A DNA stretch of 9,217 nt from Planctomycetaceae bacterium (GTDB lineage Bacteria > Planctomycetota > Planctomycetia > Pirellulales > Pirellulaceae). A program made the translations under genes and the position numbers. The notes beneath the pieces are model-generated. The model was not told the origin of the DNA and did not search any database. It saw only the letters and a list, made by a program, of their open reading frames with translations. This document shows, one piece after another, positions 1 to 6,338 of the stretch (its first letter is position 1; the number at the start of each line of letters is the position of its first letter). The stretch covers positions 1 through 9,217 of the forward strand of contig JAHEAM010000130.1 in assembly GCA_024642765.1 (NCBI GenBank), written 5' to 3'.

Positions 1-1007
1 GTGGAAGTTGGCTGTCGTGGTTGGTTAGCCTGGATGCAATCCTTGTGCTCAGTGGTGCGACTTTGACCAGTTATGTTGGTGTGACCGGATTGGTCGAGCG
101 AATGACGCTCGACCGCTGCCTGCCCAGATTTTTATTGAAGAAGGGCCGCAGGAATACGCCTCACCGAATCATTATCACATTTTTTTTGCTTTCGGTTTCG
201 GTGTTGTTGATCACCCGTGGCGAGATCAAGTCCCTAGCTGCCGTGTATGCACTTTCGTTCTTGGCTGTAATGGCGTTATTTGCGATTGGGAATTTGCTTT
301 TGAAGGTCAAGCGGCCACAACTGCCGCGTCCTTCTCGGGCCAGTTATCTGACTGTCCTGGCCGCCTTGGCTGCCGTGACAATTGCAATTTTGGGTAACGC
401 TCGCTTGAATCAAAGCTATTTGATTGTCTTTTTGGAATATTTGATACCGACGATTCTGGTCGTCACGCTAATGTTGACCCGCTTGAAACTGCTCGAATTG
501 ATGGCCTTTTTCTCGGACGAACTGCGGGCGAAGATCGGACACGAACGGCACGAAGCGATCATCGAACGAGACTTGTCTGCCGAACGCTGGTGGCGACGTT
601 TGGGTATTCGCGTGAAGTGGGCGGAGGACTGGTTGTATTCGACGATTCAAGACGTGAGTCAGCAACAAGTCGTTTTCTTCACCCGCGGCGACAACTTGCA
701 CAAATTGAATCGCGTGATGCAGTATGTTGAAGACAACGAACATACGGATCGAATCAAAGTGGTGACAGTCGTACATTCGAAAACGGATGTGCCGCCAAAC
801 CTGGAGGAACAATTGAAGTTTCTCGATGAAGCTTACCCAGCGATCGACATAGAATTTGTCGCTATTGTTGGTGAATTTTCACCTGAGTTGATCAAGTCGC
901 TGTCGGCCCAATGGAATATCCCAACCAACCTAATGTTCATTGGTTCGCCTGGGAATCATTTGATGTACGGCATCTCAGAACTAGGCGGCGTCCGGTTGAT
1001 CGTTTGA
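1..1007 (+). CDS. APC-family amino-acid permease, 3' part (5' end outside window)
   Basis: This is the C-terminal part of a secondary transporter of the amino acid-polyamine-organocation (APC) superfamily, expected in the inner membrane. The frame is open to the left edge (first full codon at 3-5), so the TTG at 21 is not a true start. Numbering from that TTG, hydrophobic segments lie at about 5-25, 49-66, 71-94, 109-126 and 132-153, matching the last helices of an APC permease. The SGATLTSYVGVTGL stretch followed by a charged loop (ERMTLDRCLPRFLLKK) resembles the helix 8-9 region of the family. After residue 154 comes a soluble tail of about 175 residues with alternating strand and helix character (QQVVFFTRGDNLHKL, RIKVVTVVHS, DIEFVAIVG, NLMFIGSPGNH). 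It is reminiscent of the Usp-like or regulatory tails of some APC proteins. The substrate cannot be told. The family call is fairly sure; the tail assignment is inference. Confidence 0.8.
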   Translation, partial: GSWLSWLVSLDAILVLSGATLTSYVGVTGLVERMTLDRCLPRFLLKKGRRNTPHRIIITFFLLSVSVLLITRGEIKSLAAVYALSFLAVMALFAIGNLLLKVKRPQLPRPSRASYLTVLAALAAVTIAILGNARLNQSYLIVFLEYLIPTILVVTLMLTRLKLLELMAFFSDELRAKIGHERHEAIIERDLSAERWWRRLGIRVKWAEDWLYSTIQDVSQQQVVFFTRGDNLHKLNRVMQYVEDNEHTDRIKVVTVVHSKTDVPPNLEEQLKFLDEAYPAIDIEFVAIVGEFSPELIKSLSAQWNIPTNLMFIGSPGNHLMYGISELGGVRLIV

Positions 1008-1086
1008 ACGGGCGAATACTTGTTAGCATCAACCAGCAAATTTCGTTTCCCGTTTTTGATCGAAATGCTTTTAAAAAGATAGATTT

Positions 1087-1344
1087 ATGCAGTTGAAAGA
1101 GAATCCATACGAATCACCAAAGTCCAATGGCTCCCTATTGCAACGCATGCGTGTTAAGTCGCGAGTTTGGTTTTTTGTCGTCCCGACGATATTCGGTTTC
1201 TTCATTGGTTCCCAATTTCCGGTCGCCGGATTCGCCAGAGGACAGAATAGAATATTTGCTCTCGAAGCTGTGGCGGCAGTAGGCGGGTTGATAGGCCTGG
1301 TTGTTGGAATGATTCTCTATGGCGTTACAAGCTCGAAAACGTAG
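1087..1344 (+). CDS. Small two-helix membrane protein with N-terminal NPYESP motif
   Basis: This 85-residue protein has no function I recognise. Residues 6-11 read NPYESP, followed by a short polar, basic stretch (PKSNGSLLQRMRVKSR) and two hydrophobic segments at about 27-44 and 57-80, with a short loop between them. From memory, many short planctomycete membrane proteins start with Asn-Pro-Tyr-x-Ser/Ala-Pro, so the motif supports both a real gene and the phylum. The positive-inside rule puts the N-terminus in the cytoplasm. ATG 1087 is chosen because it places the motif at the extreme N-terminus; no clear Shine-Dalgarno sequence precedes it. The gene sits 79 nt after the permease stop and 58 nt before the phosphate transporter, on the same strand, so co-transcription is possible but unproven. 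Confidence 0.65.
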   Translation: MQLKENPYESPKSNGSLLQRMRVKSRVWFFVVPTIFGFFIGSQFPVAGFARGQNRIFALEAVAAVGGLIGLVVGMILYGVTSSKT

Positions 1345-1349
1345 TGTGT

Positions 1350-1368
1350 TTCACAAGCGATCTGTGAA
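1350..1368 (+). repeat. Weak inverted repeat between NPYESP gene and phosphate transporter
   Basis: TTCACA at 1350-1355 and TGTGAA at 1363-1368 form a 6-bp inverted repeat with a 7-nt loop. It lies just after the stop at 1344 and about 35 nt before the next start. A T-run follows only some 15 nt later, so it is a poor intrinsic terminator. It could be an operator or chance. Confidence 0.3.
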
Positions 1369-1402
1369 CGAACAATCCATTTGATTTTTTTAAGTTGACA
1401 AC

Positions 1403-3154
1403 ATGCCGGAAGTGCTTCCAACGTCCTCTTTCGAACTCGGCGCACTTGTTACAGGTCTCGGTGGTGGGCTTGCGCTGTTTTTGTTTGGCATGCGGCAGAT
1501 GACGGAAAGTCTCAAGACAGTCGCCGGCAGCAGCATGAAGAATTTGCTCGCGAGGTTGACCGCAAATCGATTCACTGCTGTATTGGCGGGTACGATTGTT
1601 ACGGCGGTAATTCAGTCTTCCTCGGTCACGACTGTTTTGGTTGTTGGTTTTATCTCAGCAGGGTTGCTTAACCTCAGTCAATCCATCGGCGTGATTATCG
1701 GCGCCAACATCGGCACGACAATCACAGCCCAAATCATTGCCTTTCAAATATACAAATATGGATTGTTGATGATCACAGTTGGTTTTCTCGCGGACATTGT
1801 TGCCGCAAACGAAAAAGTCAAACAGTGGGGCATGGCATTGATGGGTCTGGGGCTGATTTTTTTCGGCATGGAATTGATGAGCAATGCGACCATTCCAATG
1901 CAACGTTGGCCACCGTTTCTCAACATGTTACAGCAACTGCAGCACCCGCTATTGGCTATCGCAATTGGGCTGATTTTTACAGCAATCGTGCAGAGTTCTT
2001 CGGCAACTACTGGAATCGTAATCGTCTTGGCTAGTCAAGGTCTGATTTCCCTCGAGTCAGGGATCGGATTGTGCTTTGGTGCCAATATCGGAACCTGTGT
2101 GACGGTAGTCATCTCCGCATTAGGGCGATCGCGTGAAGCGATTCAAGCTGCCTGGATTCATGTGTTGTTTAATGTTGCAGGAGTTGTGCTGTGGATGTTT
2201 TTTATCGCTCAGTTTGCCGAATTGATCCGAAGCGTCTCGCCTGTTTCTATAGGTCTAGAAGCGTCTGAGCGAATCGCTGCTGATACACCTCGCCAAATCG
2301 CCAATGCGCACACGATTTTCAATGTTGGTAACGCGCTGCTGTTCATTTGGTTTACTGGCCCATTGGCAAAGCTGGCGGATTGGCTCGTTCCCAAACGTAC
2401 AGAGCCGATAGGAATTCAAGCAAGATATCTCGACGAGCTGTTTTTGGAACAACCGGCTTTGGCGCTTGACCATGTTCGACTTGAGCTTGTTCGATTGGCG
2501 GAGATGAATCGAGTCATGTTACAACGGACATTATCCGTCGTCTCAAGAGGTTCGCCGCAAGAGGTGCAGGAGCTCAAAAGAGACGACGACGATGTCGACG
2601 CGTTGTACAGCTTGATCGTGCTCTATCTTCGAAATCTTGCTCAAAAGAACTTGGTCAATCCATTGCCTCAACAACTTAGTTCGTACATCAGTATCGCTAA
2701 TTACTTGGAGAATATTGGCGATGTCATTGAAAATGACTTATTAGCTGACGCCAGAAAACGAATGGCACGAGGGGTGCTCATGAGTTCTACCACGGTAGAG
2801 GTGTTGCGCCCGGTTCACGAAAGAATTTTATGGGCTTTGGATCGGGTTGTAGATGCGCTTCGCGATAAAGATTTGGTAGCGGCGAAAGAAGCTGTGGAAA
2901 GCAAGGCCGTGGTGAACGGTCTAGCGGAAAAAGCAACCACGCATCTCGCACAACGTCTCGCCTCTGCCGATCCAAATCGCGTCGCGGCTTTTCAAGTCGA
3001 AACAGGGTTGCTCGAAAACTTGCGGAGAATCAATAACTTGACTCGTCGTATCGCGAAAGCCTTACTTACAATTGACAACGGTATCTCGAAAGCAGAACCG
3101 TCTTCTGAGTTGGGAAACAAAGAGTCGGAAAATGGTGAATCATTGGCGACTTGA
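1403..3154 (+). CDS. Na+/phosphate cotransporter (NptA/YjbB type) with PhoU-like C-terminus
   Basis: This is a sodium-coupled inorganic phosphate transporter of the PNaS (NptA/YjbB) family in the inner membrane, which moves phosphate with Na+. It is 583 residues, the usual length for bacterial members with a C-terminal PhoU-like domain. The inverted-repeat fold is clear: QSSSVTT at 71-77 and QSSSATTG at 197-204 are the paired substrate-site motifs, each followed by a GANIGT-type loop (100-105 and 226-231). About eight hydrophobic segments cover residues 12-330. Residues about 345-560 are soluble and helical (DDDVDALYSLIVLYLRNLA, SIANYLENIGDVIENDL) and fit the PhoU-like domain, including an E/D-rich helix. 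ATG 1403 gives a normal N-terminus running straight into helix 1; no Shine-Dalgarno sequence is obvious. It ends 26 nt from the stop of the convergent TolC gene. I see no PHO box. Confidence 0.93.
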   Translation: MPEVLPTSSFELGALVTGLGGGLALFLFGMRQMTESLKTVAGSSMKNLLARLTANRFTAVLAGTIVTAVIQSSSVTTVLVVGFISAGLLNLSQSIGVIIGANIGTTITAQIIAFQIYKYGLLMITVGFLADIVAANEKVKQWGMALMGLGLIFFGMELMSNATIPMQRWPPFLNMLQQLQHPLLAIAIGLIFTAIVQSSSATTGIVIVLASQGLISLESGIGLCFGANIGTCVTVVISALGRSREAIQAAWIHVLFNVAGVVLWMFFIAQFAELIRSVSPVSIGLEASERIAADTPRQIANAHTIFNVGNALLFIWFTGPLAKLADWLVPKRTEPIGIQARYLDELFLEQPALALDHVRLELVRLAEMNRVMLQRTLSVVSRGSPQEVQELKRDDDDVDALYSLIVLYLRNLAQKNLVNPLPQQLSSYISIANYLENIGDVIENDLLADARKRMARGVLMSSTTVEVLRPVHERILWALDRVVDALRDKDLVAAKEAVESKAVVNGLAEKATTHLAQRLASADPNRVAAFQVETGLLENLRRINNLTRRIAKALLTIDNGISKAEPSSELGNKESENGESLAT

Positions 3155-3180
3155 TACAAGGACCTGAAATCCGTAGTCGG

Positions 3181-5085
3181 CTATTCACCTTGAAAAATCT
3201 CTGAATCGAAGTCAGCGGGTTCAGGTAGGTTGCCGGGGCCTGGCATATTGCTCAAGGGCAGTGCTGAGATCGTCATCGCTTGTTCAAGCGGATCCAGTCC
3301 CAAGGCGATTTGCAATTCAGCCAATGCCACGAACCAAGCACGTTGGGCGTCGATGAGTTTGACCTCGGTTTCGTTTGCCTTCGTTTCCAAAAGGTTCAAA
3401 TAGATCAAGTCGATTTTGCCTTTTTCGAACGCGAATCGATACCGTGCGACGGTTTCAACGCTTGCTCTCAAGGCGATTTCTGTTTGCTCGACAACTTGGC
3501 CGGCGAGCAGCAACGCATTGGATGCAGTTCGTAGTTCCGCGGCAATTTTGTCTTGGGTCAGTCTTAGTTTTTCATTGGTTTGAATGATTTTGGCGTTTGT
3601 GGACTGAATTTTTCCGCGTGCTTTGCGGCGTTGAATCGGTACATCGCTAGTGACACCGATCATCAACTCGAACAGTCCTTTGTCGTCGGAGGAAGTGGCA
3701 GGTGCCCCCATATCCTGCGAAGCTTCCGTGACGAAATCGAAGCGAGGCAACAGTTGATTGCAGGCCAGTTGCCGGTCGAATTGGATGCTGCCGATTTCAA
3801 GATTAAGAAGCTTTGGCTCTGGTCTGCGAGTGAGCGCGGTAGTCAATTCCATGTCGATATCGGTCGGCGGTTGCGGTTGGATGATAGGGAAACGACCGGG
3901 CAGCCATGAGTCTTCAGGCACCATCGGTTGACCGCTTTCGTTGCGAAGATACAACGCGAGCTTGAATGACTTGGCCCGTAATTTTTGTTCGGCCTCGAAT
4001 CGTTTCGCACGACGTTCTGCGATTAATTGCTGATTTAGAATCAAGTCAATTTCAGGGAACTTACCCGCTTTAACACCCGCTTCGAACTGTTTACCACGAA
4101 TTTCGGCCAACTCTAAGAGTTCAATTTGTGCTTCCAAATTGGAGCCGGCCGCGACCCATTCCCAATAGGTAGTTGTGGCGTCTCGCGAAATATCCAATAT
4201 CGCTTGTTGGATGATAGGCTCGGCCGCCTGTTGTGCGAGTCGGGATTGAAAAACCGCGACGCGCTGTGGATCGATCGCTCGCCCCTGCAAGAGTGGCTGA
4301 GCAAAGGCGACTTTGAATTCACCCGCGTCATCGGTCTGGCGTTCTTTGTACCAGGGTTGGTAGAAGCCGCGGCCGATGCGGTACCCCGCTTCGACGTAGC
4401 CGCCCCACCACGTCTGACGCGCGAGCTTGAGGCCATTTCGATAGTTTTGGTAAAACCCCATTGGCTCAGAAAGGGAGAACGCACCAAGTTTGGTATCGTA
4501 GGCTCCGGAAGCAGAAATCAACTCGCCGTTAACCAGGCCGGGTTGTTGGCGAGCCCGGAGGATATCGGGATAGGAACGGTAAAGACTTGCGACAACATCG
4601 GCGAGATTTAGCGGTTCTTCACCTGGTTGTTCTTCACTGGCAATGTCGCGATTGCCATTTTGTTCGGCATTTTCAGTGTCCGTTTTCAGTGGTTGCGTTT
4701 CGGTGCGGCCGTTATTCGAGCCGTTGCTAGCATTGTCTTGGAAATCTTTGGCAGGGGTTTCCTTGTTCAAAGAACTGTCGGATTCTAAAGATTCCTCCTG
4801 AGCGGAGGAAATGTAAGTCGCCAATGCAACAGACGGCGCTGCCGCTGCAGAAGAAAGAGTTTTTTTTGCGGAGATTGTTTCGACATCCGGGCGTAATTTT
4901 GCCGCCGGTTGGAAATCAGTTGCAGCACAACCCAGCGAATGCAGCGCAGCAAAAACGATGATTAAAATTTTTTGCGACCAGGTCGCCCCTAGATTTTCGG
5001 AAGCTTTACTTTGCTGCTCTTTTCTTTGTCCTTGCCAGGTTCTTCGTCGGCGATAACCGGTGGAAATCCATTCAATTGACGCCAT
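3181..5085 (-). CDS. TolC-family outer-membrane efflux/secretion channel
   Basis: This is a TolC-like outer-membrane channel, the exit duct of the tripartite exporter encoded just upstream. From ATG 5085 it is 634 residues. A hydrophobic segment with a signal-peptide look (KILIIVFAALHSLGCAA) lies at about 39-55; the Cys at 53 is not in a strict lipobox, so lipoprotein status is uncertain. Residues about 92-160 are a Ser/Asn/Glu/Gln-rich low-complexity linker. The OEP fold starts near 160 (LNLADVVASLYRSYPDI) and contains the PLLQGRAIDPQR region, long helices (AQIELLELAEIRGKQFEAGVK) and a second repeat from about 415, ending in AELQIALGLDPL. The start is uncertain. The frame is open back to TTG 5124, inside the adaptor gene, and there is no ATG, GTG or TTG between 5085 and the signal peptide. 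A rare ATT start at 4968 would give a textbook signal peptide. Confidence 0.88.
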   Translation of the reverse strand: MASIEWISTGYRRRRTWQGQRKEQQSKASENLGATWSQKILIIVFAALHSLGCAATDFQPAAKLRPDVETISAKKTLSSAAAAPSVALATYISSAQEESLESDSSLNKETPAKDFQDNASNGSNNGRTETQPLKTDTENAEQNGNRDIASEEQPGEEPLNLADVVASLYRSYPDILRARQQPGLVNGELISASGAYDTKLGAFSLSEPMGFYQNYRNGLKLARQTWWGGYVEAGYRIGRGFYQPWYKERQTDDAGEFKVAFAQPLLQGRAIDPQRVAVFQSRLAQQAAEPIIQQAILDISRDATTTYWEWVAAGSNLEAQIELLELAEIRGKQFEAGVKAGKFPEIDLILNQQLIAERRAKRFEAEQKLRAKSFKLALYLRNESGQPMVPEDSWLPGRFPIIQPQPPTDIDMELTTALTRRPEPKLLNLEIGSIQFDRQLACNQLLPRFDFVTEASQDMGAPATSSDDKGLFELMIGVTSDVPIQRRKARGKIQSTNAKIIQTNEKLRLTQDKIAAELRTASNALLLAGQVVEQTEIALRASVETVARYRFAFEKGKIDLIYLNLLETKANETEVKLIDAQRAWFVALAELQIALGLDPLEQAMTISALPLSNMPGPGNLPEPADFDSEIFQGE

Positions 5086-6338
5086 ATTTCGTAGCCTAAT
5101 GGGACTTGCTTTAATAATACCCAACCATTTGCGCGGACACCCTGTCTCAAATATCGGTCGTCAGGCCACCCTTTATCCCGAAAAAAATGATTATCCGGAG
5201 TGACCAGTACCCGAAAATTGCCATTGGCGTCATCCGTTGGAAAGATTCGGTTAACTTTTCCTCCGAACGTGCCGAGGGCCACAGACGGCCAACCGACGGT
5301 TTGCACTGATGGCCAGCCCTCAAACTGCAAGCGAACGCGGTCGCCTTCATGAATCAGAGGCATGTCGTTGCCGCTGATTTTCATTTCTATTGACAATGCG
5401 TCCGTGTCGGGAACGATCACAAAAAGTTGGTCGCCTTCTTTGACAGTATCACTGCCCTCGACACCGAACCACTCTTGAATCCGGCCTGAGCGTGGGGCAC
5501 GAATTTCCAAACGATCCAACTCACCGCGTTTGTTTCTCAAGTCGAGAATTTCTTTTTCGATTGTGTTGATTTTTTGCATAGCCTCAAGCACTTTTTGTTC
5601 AGCGCTGCGGTTCTTGATCGCGATGTCTTGTAGCTTTGACTCAATCTCCTCCTCTTTAGAAATCAATGTCGCTGATAATTCGTGTACCGCGTTTTGAGCC
5701 TTCTGAACTTTCGCAATCTGGGAGTCGACTGCTCGCTTTTTACTGAACAATTCTTCTTTAGAAACCAGCCCGCGCTCCGCGACCTGTTCAGCGATGCGTA
5801 ACTGATTGCGTTTATCTTCTAAATCAGCCTCCTCCGAAGTAACTCCATTCCGGGCCTGTTCCCATTTTTGTTTGGCGGCTTCCAAGTCCTGTTTGAGTGA
5901 GGCGGTCAGGCTATTGCCGCCGCTTTCCTGCAGTTCGACAGCTTGCTTGGCGACTTCCAGATTCGAAAGTGCCGCCGATTCCTTCGACTCCATCGCTATA
6001 ATCTGCGTTTCAATCTGAGAGACTCCATCGATGGAGAAGGGCGCGAGTTTCAGCACAAGCTCGCCCTCTTCCACGAAGCTACCCTCCCGAAGTCCTGGTT
6101 TAACATAGCTAATGACGCCCTTGGAGGGACTGCGAACCGGTTGTGGCCGCTCTTGAGGATCCAAGGCAACGACCATTCCCGTTCCGCGAGCCGTTTGTCG
6201 CCAAGGTACAAAGATCATGGCAACAACGGAAACGATCAAGAAAAGAAACGTTAGTTTTCCGAAGAAACGCACCCAGCGCCCGGTGCGAACCATTTGCATC
6301 GTTGGAAAATCATCAGTATTGCGGTGGTCGGTAATCAT
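4989..6338 (-). CDS. HlyD-family periplasmic adaptor (membrane fusion protein)
   Basis: This 449-residue protein would link the inner-membrane ABC subunit to TolC in the periplasm. Residues 1-25 are cytoplasmic and basic (MVRTGRWVRFFGK), and a single transmembrane helix spans about 28-45. The first half of a biotinyl-lipoyl-like domain follows at about 66-100 (VISYVKPGLREGSFVEEGELVLKL). A long alpha-helical coiled-coil hairpin runs from about 105 to 270, rich in Glu, Lys, Gln and Ala. The second lipoyl half is at about 275-310 (LEIRAPRSGRIQEWF, VKEGDQLFVIVP). A beta-barrel and membrane-proximal region runs to about 427. The C-terminus is a charged tail ending KVKLPKI. The domain order and anchor fit type I secretion adaptors better than RND adaptors, which lack this helix. 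ATG 6338 overlaps the ABC stop in an ATGA, so translation is probably coupled. The 3' end overlaps the TolC frame. Confidence 0.9.
   Translation of the reverse strand: MITDHRNTDDFPTMQMVRTGRWVRFFGKLTFLFLIVSVVAMIFVPWRQTARGTGMVVALDPQERPQPVRSPSKGVISYVKPGLREGSFVEEGELVLKLAPFSIDGVSQIETQIIAMESKESAALSNLEVAKQAVELQESGGNSLTASLKQDLEAAKQKWEQARNGVTSEEADLEDKRNQLRIAEQVAERGLVSKEELFSKKRAVDSQIAKVQKAQNAVHELSATLISKEEEIESKLQDIAIKNRSAEQKVLEAMQKINTIEKEILDLRNKRGELDRLEIRAPRSGRIQEWFGVEGSDTVKEGDQLFVIVPDTDALSIEMKISGNDMPLIHEGDRVRLQFEGWPSVQTVGWPSVALGTFGGKVNRIFPTDDANGNFRVLVTPDNHFFRDKGWPDDRYLRQGVRANGWVLLKQVPLGYEIWRQLNGFPPVIADEEPGKDKEKSSKVKLPKI

Noticed and set aside
1350..1395. Rho-independent terminator after the NPYESP gene
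   Set aside because: The stem is only 6 bp, not GC-rich, and the T-run starts about 15 nt after it.
3155..3180. Bidirectional terminator between the convergent phosphate transporter and TolC genes
   Set aside because: Only a 5-bp CAAGG/CCTTG match with a long loop can be drawn, and no T-tract follows on either strand.
4126..4611. 161-residue plus-strand ORF opposite the TolC gene
   Set aside because: It is fully inside a clearly coding TolC frame on the other strand, with no recognisable domain; it is a shadow frame.
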